Assembly: GCA_030704615.1 (NCBI GenBank)
Contig: CM060732.1
Location: forward strand, 40,095,053-40,159,052
Reading direction: 5' to 3'
DNA: 64,000 nucleotides
DNA from: Takakia lepidozioides
Taxonomy: Eukaryota > Streptophyta > Takakiopsida > Takakiales > Takakiaceae
The notes below the pieces were generated by a model. That model was not told where the DNA came from. It ran no database searches and saw only the letters and a list, made by a program, of their open reading frames with translations. The translations under genes and the position numbers were made by a program. Shown here piece after piece: positions 11,222-21,116 of the stretch (position 1 is its first letter; each line of letters begins with the position of its first letter).

Positions 11222-13020
11222 TTCTACAGCAAACGGTCCACTATGTACAATCCTAGCGTGCATCCTCGAAGTTCACCGAGTATGCTTTTTCCAGCTCATT
11301 CATGTGCAAATATGTGCCCCATCAACCTCCTCCCAACGACAAGACGAGCCCAATTTACCATATCGTGAATAAAGCTTACATCCCCCTGGTCCCAGTACCT
11401 GGATGCATGTCTAGCTGCGATCTAGAACTCTATAAGCAGCGTATATACTAGACCTCCAGAGCCTGCTGTGCCAGATGAGTGAAGGAAGAAGGGAAGTTGG
11501 TGGTCACCATAGACCTTTTGAAGACTCTACCTCTAGAACACCTTCACATTCTAAGATTTTTTAACCTAATTTTTTAAATTTTAATTTTTAATTTTCTGAA
11601 GGAAAGGGGACCTAATTTGTGTCATCTGGGTGCTCAGATCATTGTTACAAACTCCTGAGGTTACCCAATTCAGGATTTCATATGTTAATAGGTCCATCCA
11701 TTGGGAGCCTTGCACTAAATTTACAATCAATTCACTTGAATCAAGAGTCCTGCTCTATCAAATTTAGACTGCTACAGTTGACATCACGGCCATATCATGT
11801 GCTTACAATCGAGTCTGCCATAATCTGTAATCTCTGAGCGATGCTTGCAACTTACAATGTTCTTGAAATTTCAGTCTAGAGCTCTCAGATTTATATATGT
11901 ACAAATGTGATGCCAAGATCTTAGTTTGGGCGCTGTTTGGAAATTGGAGGGGCGTGTAAGTTAAGTACTAGTCTAAGTGCCAAAAACAATTTTACAAAAA
12001 TGAAGTATAGCACGAGATGATTTTCCATGTGGCTCGTATCTTTAATACTGCACAATGGACAATTGAAACTGTTGGGCAGGGACAAAAATGTAGTACTTGT
12101 ATATAACTTCTCTGAAGTTTTGAACGTATGACAGGTCCGGGATACAATATACATTGAGCGTGGATATGATGGAGTAACTACCCAAGCAAAGAAAAGATGC
12201 CACATGTCTACCTAAGATAGAAGGATGTGACAAGAACACACTTAGATGATGTGTGAGCTGCCATATGTGGACATGTTGGGATAGTATATACTAGGGTAGC
12301 TTGTGCCGTTGGCCCATTTATGAAGAATTGACAAAAACACTCGATTTTGTACCTCGCTTCATATATCGTGACCAAGTCGGTGACCAAGTCGGTGCACCCC
12401 TCCTCATCGAGGGCTTTCCAACGGTACCAAGCACCATGGCTGGTCCCGAAGTTTGGGAGATCTCAAGGCTACAAAACAAAACTAACAAACAAACAAACTA
12501 CCATGCTTCATATATTGAAAAAATCAGTTTATTTTTTTCCATGAATTTATTGAGTAGTAATACATCCAATCATTGTTCCAGGAAAGCCCACTTTGCTAAT
12601 TCCTAGCGACCATTAGTACTTGAAATTCCACATCTCCCACATAGCATGTCCAAAAATTATGAAACCAAGTCGGTGCACCCCTCCGCTTCATATATTGATA
12701 TACCTCTCTATCTCAACACTACTCTCTATCAAATGTTGAGAAGGTGTGTAGTGATCTAGTTGCATAGCAAGTTCAAGCGGAAGTCTCTCAGCGCATGTTG
12801 AGATAGATAGGTTGAGATTGAAATATTGACAAGATGAGGACTGATTATAGGAAGATATAAGATGTATGGTAAGGCAATTGGCCGAACTGGACAGGTTTGA
12901 GTACTATGCATAGTGCGAGTTTGATATAATAGAGAGGACAAAAATTGATAGGGAGAGAGAAGAGGATTGTAATATTGGGTATCAAAGCAATTCGAATTTG
13001 TGGATCATAGACCTAAGACA
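11222..13020. other. Intergenic, no gene recognised
   Basis: No open frame with a recognisable domain on either strand. A duplicated phrase CAAGTCGGTG(C)ACCCCTCC occurs near 12385 and 12670. The rest is AT-rich single-copy-looking DNA. Confidence 0.4.
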
Positions 13021-13023
13021 AGA

Positions 13024-13215
13024 AAGGGGGATGCTGAAGCATGAGCATGTGAGCGTGAGCACGTGAGCGCAGCCACGCTCACGCCACATCAGCAGTTCTT
13101 GCCACCTAGGCAGCCGCGTCTGACTCCACGTCATCACACCCTGCCAGCTTGGTAGATGCCATGTCACGGCAGGTTGACGTCATTTCCATAGGCAGTGACC
13201 TATAACCGAGGGCCG
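13024..13215 (+). repeat. GTGAGC-rich element terminus
   Basis: Starts with a G run and TGCT (GGGGGATGCTGAAGCATGAG), followed by repeated GTGAGCG/GCTCACGC blocks, a CCACATCAGCA phrase and then CATTTCCATAGGCAGTGACC. The same order of modules occurs at 19156, 28909 and, inverted, at 35924. It lies 1.2 kb left of a copy of the ParB/methyltransferase-like gene on the minus strand. From 13215 to 14400 I see only low-complexity GGATGAATG-type DNA (13320-13450) and no gene. Confidence 0.55.
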
Positions 13216-15324
13216 AAAAGGTGGAAGGGGGCCCATAGCCGCGGAATTGCGCATTCGGCTCAAAGGGAACATATGTGGGCGATGTTGTTGAATGATTATG
13301 TTTGCAGAGACCGAATATACAATGGTTGTGGATGAATTAATGAGGATGATAGATAGTGAATGTGGATGCCACGCTGCAAATGAGGATGGATGTGGATGAG
13401 TAGTTATGGATGAATGTGGATGAATGAGAGAGGATGAATGAGCAATGAGAGAATCCCTCATGAAGCACATGATAAGATTTAACCAATGTCTGCCATATGG
13501 GGAAAGGTCGACCTATGAAACCTATGTAGAATAAGACAACACAACAGATGCCAGGCACATATTCCATTCTTTGATATTTTCCCACTGGTTACTGGAGCAT
13601 TTTCCATGTGCAGCACGCTTCACTTTTGTTTTCCTCTTCAGTGTCGACACATAGTGAGCCATTTCAGTACCACACTGGAGGAACGCACCATATCTCCACA
13701 CTGAAGTGGCTATGGACTGTCAATGTGACCTGGTCGCCTTGCTAGTGAGGTACAATGTGCTAATATCTGTCGATAGAGCACCAACATTTTCAAGCTTATT
13801 CATTAGTTGTAAGCATACCCATTAAAGTTGTGCATGAGGAGTTCGAGGTTCTTGTTTGACCCATAACCAATTGTAGGCATCAGTGTCGTGCCCTTCATCT
13901 AGCGTTGAAGCCAATAGTGCATACATAATGCAGCCATAAGGCTTGCAACTAAAACATGTGCTCAAAATGACTAAGTGAAGACATAAATACAAAATGAAGT
14001 CATATTTGCAAATGCATACAAGCCTTGTACTTTAGGACATTGTTGTCGCTTGCCATTTGGCGCCTCCAAAATTCAGGTTCTCCTTGCCGACGACTAGATA
14101 GGCAAGATTGGATATATTATCTTATACCACTTTCAAAATTTTCAATCCGGGCAACTCAGTGCACAAGCTGTCAACTTCCGCAAAATGTGACTAGGGATAA
14201 GGAAGCTTTTGTCTACAGCACCCTTGGTTGTAAAAGAGAGCATTCAACTACATTACCAGGAACACACATGCATATGCAGGCATTGTATTAGATAAATGTG
14301 TTGGAACACAAAAGGTCTGGCAGTTGCCATATGCCCCGAACCAAAACCGGACTACATTGACGCATGGTCTCAATCACTACAACTATCCCCCGAAATTGTG
14401 GCACTACCAGACACGAAAACCCGAGCTTCTAGTGCATTTTCTGCTTCCGAGCACACGAGGGAGATTTGTTCATCAACTGATGTCGAGCAATGGCCTCAAC
14501 GTACTCTGGCAAGATGTACGAACGTGGAGGGCTGCACCAGAAGTCAGACTGAAAAACACTGACGTTGAGCAAAGGGATAGCTTCCAATATCCTGAAAACC
14601 AACGTGAACGCAATGCATTAGCGAACATAGAAGAAAAGGGAATGGTGGGGGGTTCTGTTCGAGAACTAAGATTCATACACAATTTCAACTTACTCACATG
14701 CGAAATCGTCATCCAGGTCTTTCTCATCCACTTCGGTGTTATCCACATGCACTGTACCCTCCTATTCCTGGACGGCAGGGGCTGGCCCTTGCAAGCCTGC
14801 AATGATGTCATTGAAAATATCCGCATCCCCTTCCATACCAAACAAATGCTTGCCCCCCGCCTTGCAAGCATGGTACGAAGTTCCTGCAAGACGCTATACT
14901 GTTAGCAAGATATAACAATATCTGCAACAAGAAGAGAACAACAGAGAATGATGGGGGTCTAACCTGTCCCAAGAGTGAGGTCCACGATGTGCGACCCCGG
15001 ATGAGAGCATGTCTCTATAATTGTCTGAATAAAAGTTGGGCTCTTCTCCTTCGCCCCTCTCCATGGTGTGAAATTTGACTTTCTCAAGCACACATTAGAA
15101 TTGACGTAGTTGTAGTGAATGTCGTCTACCACAAGATCAAACCTGTCGTTGATAAAAACAACCTCCCCCATGAAGCCTGAATTCCTTCACTGATGCAGGA
15201 GTGGAAGGCGGTTCGAATCCTGATGAGGCACATGACTTCAAAAAGGCGGGTCTGCTCAAAAAGACATCACGAATGACATAAGAAATGATGCAAAATCCCA
15301 CAAAGATGACAGCGATTTCCCCCA

Positions 15325-15360
15325 TCCGGAATTGAGTGCGTCAACGCACTCAATTCCGGA
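15325..15360. repeat. Perfect hairpin palindrome insertion
   Basis: Two 17-base arms (TCCGGAATTGAGTGCGT and its reverse complement) surround a CA centre. It sits in an intron of methyltransferase-like copy C. The core arm TTGAGTGCGT also occurs in five other places (16.6 kb and the 19.6-20.2 kb cluster), so this is a dispersed hairpin repeat and not a transcription terminator. Confidence 0.75.
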
Positions 15361-16614
15361 GGGGCCGAATTGCACACAAATTGAAAAAGGAAAGGGAAGG
15401 AGGATTACCATTTGTCCCGGACAGTCGCCCTTTGTCAGGTACAGGCTGTTCACTCCATTCCACGTTTTGATGATCTTCATCCCCGAGGCCTGCAGATAGC
15501 TTGAAATCTCCCGACGACATTTTGTAGTGATGGACTGAATCATAACCAGAACCCCCCCATCCGACAGAAACAATTTGCAAAAAGAGAAGACCCACTGCCA
15601 GTACCTTTCGTCAAATGCATTCCAGGTTGGGCAAGTGCCAGTGGGGAGAATGTCTGGTACCGCCTGCCCGTCTGAAATGTCAACAATCACCATGTCTGCA
15701 GCACACGGTTTATGAGCACCATTCACCCAATCCCGCCCTGACGAAACCTGCAAACAGCGCCGACCAAACTTGAAAATCACATCGAAGATGGGAAATATGC
15801 AACAGTAAAGGTGGGAATTTTACAGCAGTGAAGATGAGAGATTTGCTTACCGACTCAAGAAAAGCACTCATCTTAACCCACGTTGGAGAGGGATCCCCAG
15901 TGTAACCACCTTTCCTGGTCTCCATCATGGCAAGGAAGGAGTCGTTTACAAGCTCGCATCTGCATTCTCGGTTGATTCGGGATGGGTGTTCCACTGCATC
16001 ATATGGCTCAAACTTCCCCTTGCATTTGCGATCCTTGGTTGCAATTGGGGTTTGGGAACCAACACCTACTGCAGCATCCCCTTGGGCGCTCTTCTCCTTC
16101 CCTTTGTCCTTTGTGCCCTTTCCCTTCCCCTTCCCTCTCGCCCGAGTGTGTGTGGCTGCGGGTTCCTTCTCAGCGAGGTTTCGTAGGTTTCTGTCATGCA
16201 GTTCCCTGTCTGTTAGAGGAGCCAAGGACTCGGCATTGTCGTTCTGGTTCCGTGTCTGCAACTCATACCATGGGCAATCTGATTTTGGTATGTCAAGATA
16301 CCAACACTAGCAGTCTTTGAGGTGATATGTACCGTAATCCCTGAGGATTGCTGCAGTGTACATGGTGTGGCTATTGGAGGAGTCAGCCCACAAGTCAATG
16401 AAGCCTGGGTACTTGCTTAGGTTGTTCCCAGGAATCAGAACGTTCTTGATATACCTACAAAATAATGCAGGCACAGTATCAGAAAGTGGATGAGAAACTA
16501 CATGATTTGTGGCTAGAACTGATAACATGAAAAACCAGATAGGGAGCGGGTCTCCAAGAAACGAACCTGCATTCAATGAGACATAGGGAAAATGTACATA
16601 GTCGAGAGATCTAA

Positions 16615-16656
16615 CCCTCCAAAATGTGTGCGTTGACGCACTCAATTGTGGAGGGC
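16615..16656. repeat. Imperfect hairpin palindrome, same family
   Basis: CCCTCC...TGTGCGT, a TG centre, then ACGCACTCAATTGTGGAGGG. The arms are imperfect but share the ACGCACTCAATT core with the hairpins at 15325 and 19650-20220. This one also lies in an intron of copy C. Confidence 0.65.
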
Positions 16657-17658
16657 CATAAAGGAAGAAGGTGATCATGCTTAGTTCAAATGACCCACCT
16701 GTACAGGACCCTTTTCATGGCTCCCTCGGCTCCGAACTACCACTTGAACTCTTTTTGTCCGGGATATGCCCCCCTCCTTGGCGAACTCTCTGAAGAAACA
16801 GTTACTCCACGCTGTCGCCTTCCACTGTCTCAAGTAATCCTTCATATTATCTTCGGGCAAGGTCATCGTTATCTTGTAAGCATGTAGCTGCTTCTCCAGC
16901 ACCTGGTTCGCACGAGTTTCAATCTATGAACAGACAGAATACAAACGTTAAAGTCCATACTAGGGAAGATTCTTTTGTAAATTCAATATATGGCAGTCCA
17001 CAACATTACCTGGCTCTAGTACGTGGCTTTGTGAAGCCATGTATCGAAAACTTGATCGCTAAATGGCCTAATGTGGCCAGTATTTTCGTCTCTGTCCCCC
17101 CTTGGGAAGCAATACGTGTCCTTCACTGTTGAGTCAGAATTCCAAATCTCCAACCATTTAACTTTCTACTCGGAATCCACCACTGCAGTTGACAAACGAT
17201 GCAGCTTTTCCTGTATCATCTTTGGCTTCGTATTGTTGTTCCAGTGGTTCCTCACCTCATTCAAGAATTGAGACCCAAAGGCAGGGTCTGCCATTCTCAG
17301 CTGTTTCACAAAGGCGCTCATGATCTTCTTCCGAGTCTCATTCATCTTTAACTTCATTGCTTCAGCCACTCCTTTCGATGTTCTTATCCCCACAGGGGTT
17401 TTGAAGTAGTACTCTATTTTGGCCCTCTCCCTAGCTTCCGCTATCTCTTGCTGCAAAAACCAATCCAAAATCAGATAGAAGAATAATTTGAATTATACTA
17501 GAATATGGAAGTGCTAGGTGATGATATACTAACCGTGTACATGTATTCCATGAATGCTCCCCTTGTCAGCTTGTACCATGTGTCCGAAGTTTTGGAGGTC
17601 TGACATTTCGCGAAGGTTTCTGAACTGAGGATGCTCTTGAATGTGCTGAGGGGCATTT

Positions 17659-17701
17659 GGTTCCTCACCTCATTCAAGAATTAAGGCCCAAAGGCAGGGT
17701 C
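17659..17701. repeat. 43-bp duplicated exon scrap
   Basis: Bases 17659-17701 repeat 17246-17288, an internal part of the next exon of copy C, with only a few mismatches. The copied scrap joins directly to the end of the 17535-17660 exon, so the 5' truncation of copy C occurred with a small templated insertion. From 17702 to 18335 I recognise no gene. Confidence 0.65.
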
Positions 17702-18335
17702 GAGCTTGCGACCTCTCATTCTCTCTCTCGCCCTCTTCCTCTCTCGCGTTGAGGTGAAAAAAAAAGACTGCCTTCTACGTCTGCCACTCTTTCGGTGGGA
17801 ACTGAGTCTCCTACTAGTCTCCAGCTTGAAAATGAGGGTCTGCTGGGCCCAAAAACGTTGTGCGAGGGGATGCAGGCAGGGCAACGCTCACGACGGTTAT
17901 GCATGGGTTCACCTCACACGTGTCCACGTAGCACAGAAACATTTGTGCATTTGGCACTGGACGCCGTCACCTCTTGTGTCCGTATGGCCATACCCTGGAT
18001 TCGATGTCCATACATGTGCAAGTTGATTTTCGCATTCCGGCGGTTCATAACTTCTCATTGGTTCTACACCCATTCTGGCAGCCGTGCTATGAATGCAATG
18101 TCTGGGCCCACGTGCCTGGAAACATTACATATCCCAGATTTTCCGGCTTAGCCGTCTTTTGCACTGGGTGTGGGCAGGCACATAATTGTTTCACATCTGT
18201 TTTAGCAACTGTTTACACAACTGTTCTTCGAGGACCCTTTAACTGTTTGTCGTGTATTGATGAAAGATATCCACGGGAGTCGTGGGCCTCTCCACTTTCA
18301 AGCTCCGTCTACCTCGGAATTAGTCGTCTTCCACC

Positions 18336-19148
18336 ATGGGTTCGGCTGAAGCGGAGTTTTACTCTATGGAGAAGCCTATCCCTTTCTCGAAGGATGCTGA
18401 TTCCAATGGTTACGCAATTGCGCAGGAGCATCTCCTGGCAACGCGTTTCGAGTACCAGATTGGCACTGTTTTCCTCGAAAAAGAGGTCTACGATGTGCAT
18501 GGGAAGTTGATCAAGTACTCATTTCAGAAACCGGATGATAATTCTCTTGTGAGTCAGTGGAGAGTGCCTCCAGGAAGATACAGGGTTGTCGGAGCTCCTC
18601 AGCGGCAGTCCAGTGGTTCGTATGTCTCCCCGGGAACAGCTGGTTCTGTTGCTCAAGAGAAAAGGAATATCGTCGTGAAGACGAAGACCACTACTTCCAC
18701 CCCAATAGTTGAGCTCTCAGACTCCTCCTCCGAGGACATTCCTAACATCCCAATTTATGTGCAAACACTGCCTGTCGTCAAACCGGAAGTGACACACCTC
18801 ATCAGTGTCATCCCTAAACTGAAGTCAATGGGAGGAATGCCCGGTTTCCAGAGTGAATTGCGGGGGATTGACTGGGAGACAGTCCCTATTGAGTGTGTGG
18901 AGTTCCTGCCGAATGCTTATGATGGGGATGTCGTCTTCGAGCTACCTCCACCTGGGCAAGATGGACCCGTCACTAGCCTCATGCAGGGAATGGACAAGAG
19001 AGGAGATGGACACCCGTGGTGCAGAACGAAGACATCCAATATTCAAAATCATGACAACCTCGTCTTCCGGAGAAGCCTGTGCAATGGGCACCTCATGTGC
19101 GAGAATTTGAATTGTAGGCATTTCCAACGGTTCAAGGTTCACAACTAG
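18336..19148 (+). CDS. Unrecognised 270-aa protein with C-terminal Cys/His cluster
   Basis: A single open frame of 270 residues. A Ser/Thr-rich middle is followed by an acidic stretch (ELSDSSSEDIP). The C-terminal end has C249, H252, C255, C260 and H262 (SLCNGHLMCENLNCRH), which looks like a small zinc site. It resembles the N-terminal zinc regions of plant transposases, but I cannot name the family. The stop is followed within about 10 bp by a G run and a GTGAGC-rich element terminus, so the frame is probably part of, or cut by, a mobile element. Intact reading frame, function unknown. Confidence 0.45.
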   Translation: MGSAEAEFYSMEKPIPFSKDADSNGYAIAQEHLLATRFEYQIGTVFLEKEVYDVHGKLIKYSFQKPDDNSLVSQWRVPPGRYRVVGAPQRQSSGSYVSPGTAGSVAQEKRNIVVKTKTTTSTPIVELSDSSSEDIPNIPIYVQTLPVVKPEVTHLISVIPKLKSMGGMPGFQSELRGIDWETVPIECVEFLPNAYDGDVVFELPPPGQDGPVTSLMQGMDKRGDGHPWCRTKTSNIQNHDNLVFRRSLCNGHLMCENLNCRHFQRFKVHN

Positions 19149-19155
19149 TGCGAGT

Positions 19156-19320
19156 AGGAGGGGGGGAATGCTAGAGTGTGAGCCTAGCCACGCGAGCCCA
19201 GGAGCCTGTGAGCCCAAGAGCCTGATGTGAGCCCAGTCCACGTGGCACGAGAATGAGGGAAGATGCAGGGTGTATTTCCGCGTATGAGCACCCATTACCA
19301 CGGAAACATGGCAAACACGA
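19156..19320 (+). repeat. GTGAGC-rich element terminus
   Basis: AGGGGGGGAATGCTAGAGTG begins the segment, then repeated GTGAGCC/GAGCCCAG blocks, CCACGTGGCACG and a TATTTCCGCG phrase. Module order matches the 13024 and 28909 termini. CCCTAACCCTAA-type telomere-like strings follow at about 19350-19500 (AACCCTAACCCTAACCC). This terminus lies 2 kb left of methyltransferase-like copy D. Confidence 0.55.
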
Positions 19321-19599
19321 CAAATCGGCAAATACAGCAAACACGACAAACCCTAATCCTAACCCTTAGCGAACTGCCATGTTCGTGAAGGGAAACAGGC
19401 TGGGAATTAAGGTGACGTCATTACAGCGGAAACACGGCAAACCGGGGAAACACTGCAAATCGTAACCCCAAACCCTAACCCTAACCCTTAGCGAACTGCC
19501 ATGTTCGCGGAGGGAAACATGGCTGGGAATTAAGGGGGTGTAAAGCCCATGAGAATTCAAAAAAATAAAAATAAAAATAAAAATATTTATTTATTTCCC

Positions 19600-20310
19600 G
19601 GCATTTGGATAGATGTCGTCAATGATCATCGTGAAATCAAGATCATGAAGAAATTGAGTGCGTTGACGCACTCAGTTCTCCGCGGGGGGGGGGGGGGGGG
19701 GGGGGGGAGAAAAATAAAAATAAAAAATAAAAAATTTGTAATTTATTTTTTTTGGGTTTCCCCCCCCCCGCGGAGAACTGAGTGTGTCAACGCACTCAAT
19801 TTCTTCATGATCATCGACAACATCGACGACGGTGGTGTGCGGGTCCGGATTTTCACCTTGGGTACCCGGCGGGTTGGGGGGGGGGGGGGGAAAGAAAAAA
19901 AAACAAAACAAAACAAAACTTTTATTATTATTATTATTTTCGTCCCCCCCCCCCCCAGCGGAGAACTGAGTGCGTCAACGCACTCAATTTCCTCATGATA
20001 ATGATTTCATGATGCTCATCGACGACATCGACGACAGTGTTGTGCAGGTCCGGATTTTAACCCCGGGTACCCGGCGGGTTGGGGAAGCGGGGGGGGGGGG
20101 GGGGGGGGGGCGGAGGAAGGCGAAAAACATAAAATAAAAAATTAATAATAATCTTTTTTTCTTGTTTTGTTTTTTGTTCACACCCCACGGAGAATTGAGT
20201 GCGTCAACGCACTCAATTTCTTCATGATAATGATTTCAGGATGATCATCGACGACAATGTTGTGCGGGTCCGGATTTTCACCCTGGGTACCCGGCGGGTT
20301 AGGGTTAGCA
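19600..20310. repeat. Nested palindromic repeats with long poly-G and poly-C tracts
   Basis: Four copies of the TTGAGTGCGT/ACGCACTC hairpin lie at about 19656, 19780, 19968 and 20197. Each abuts a run of G or C (up to about 27 G near 19683-19707) or CACGGAG, then GGAGAACTGAG. Three right-facing units share a body: CATGATAATGAT, GATCATCGACGACA, TGTGCGGGTCCGGATTTT and GGGTACCCGGCGGGTT. The first unit is reversed, making 19620-19800 an inverted pair. This looks like repeated insertion of a small non-autonomous element into its own kind. Open frames across it (Pro/Gly/Lys runs) are artefacts. Confidence 0.7.
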
Positions 20311-20319
20311 TTTTTTTTA

Positions 20320-21110
20320 TTGGCCATTTGGCCGCCTGAAAATCCCGTTGGCGAATGAAACAAATGGAAAAGTTTTCGCCAAAAACTAGGGGTCTCAAAC
20401 AGGTCCTCGCCTGTGGACTCATTGGAGCAGCACAAATATAGCCATGGCGGGCCCCATGCAGGATGATCTGACGGGCCAGATGAGGAGTGGGTTTAGGATT
20501 GTGGGGCCTCCTTCGTTTCCCAAGGAGATGCTCGTCGCCGGTCTTGCGAGAACTATACACCTCATTTGTACCAATTAGCCTATTACGTAAGCTCCAAAGT
20601 GTCGAGGCTGCCACCTCCGTCGACGCAGACGCTTGGGGAACCTTCCCTATTTTGGTTGATCACAATATTCAAGTATCTCAAAGCTTTTACGTTGCCACCT
20701 CCAACACTCCACATGCTTCCATAGGCCTAGTTTGATCTTTCAAGGTGCTCCTGTATGTTTGGCTACAACCTCCCTTCCATGGTATGCGCCGGCGCATATG
20801 CTTGGAGCTCCTTGAGCAAAAATTTCTTCAAGGGCCTCAAATCTTGTCAAATTTTGAGTTGGTTGCACATATGTGTCATATGTGCCGGCGTAGGTGGTCG
20901 GAGGTCCTCTGTCGGGATGCTCAGGCCCGTATTCTGCTCCAAGTTGTAAGCTTTGAAAGACAAGGATATTCATGGAATTAGTTGACTATCCAAATTCATT
21001 TGTTTACTTCATGCAACCATGACACTGAACTGCTCTTTTTACATATTATACATTCACACATGTGCTCTTCTCATACACTGACATCTTGAACTGTAGAAAT
21101 TAGGAAATTA
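20320..21110. other. No gene recognised
   Basis: Several overlapping short frames on both strands but no domain, no consistent splice structure and no repeat relationship to the rest of the window that I can see. Confidence 0.35.
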
Positions 21111-21116
21111 CTACTA

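Larger units (their letters stand above)
14430..17660 (-). pseudogene. ParB/N6-N4 methyltransferase-like gene, copy C (decayed)
   Basis: Exons read on the minus strand at about 17535-17660, 17010-17450, 16715-16910, 15851-16454, 15409-15747, 14985-15250 and 14698-14883, with GT..AG borders shared with other copies. The 15409 exon carries VIVDISDG and WNAFDERYW, corresponding to motif IV and the following helix of N6/N4 DNA methyltransferases. The last exons carry HIVDLTLGTG then TSYHACKAGGKHLFGMEGD, the SAM-binding motif I of that family. A Lys/Gly-rich basic stretch (GKGKGKGTKDKGKEK) precedes the catalytic half. The ParB-like 5' exon is missing. Lesions include TAG codons in the 17010 exon (two), near 16319 and in the 14698 exon, plus frameshifts in the 16715 and 14985 exons. 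Not functional as a whole. Confidence 0.75.

Noticed and set aside
13320-13450. GGATGAATG-rich stretch as a CRISPR or regular tandem array
   Set aside because: Irregular spacing and no conserved spacer structure; simple low-complexity DNA.
15325-15360. Hairpin as a transcription terminator
   Set aside because: Eukaryotic context, intron location and dispersed copies make it a repeat rather than a terminator.
19549-20181. Frames encoding Pro, Gly and Lys runs
   Set aside because: They follow homopolymer and A-rich tracts of the nested hairpin repeats.
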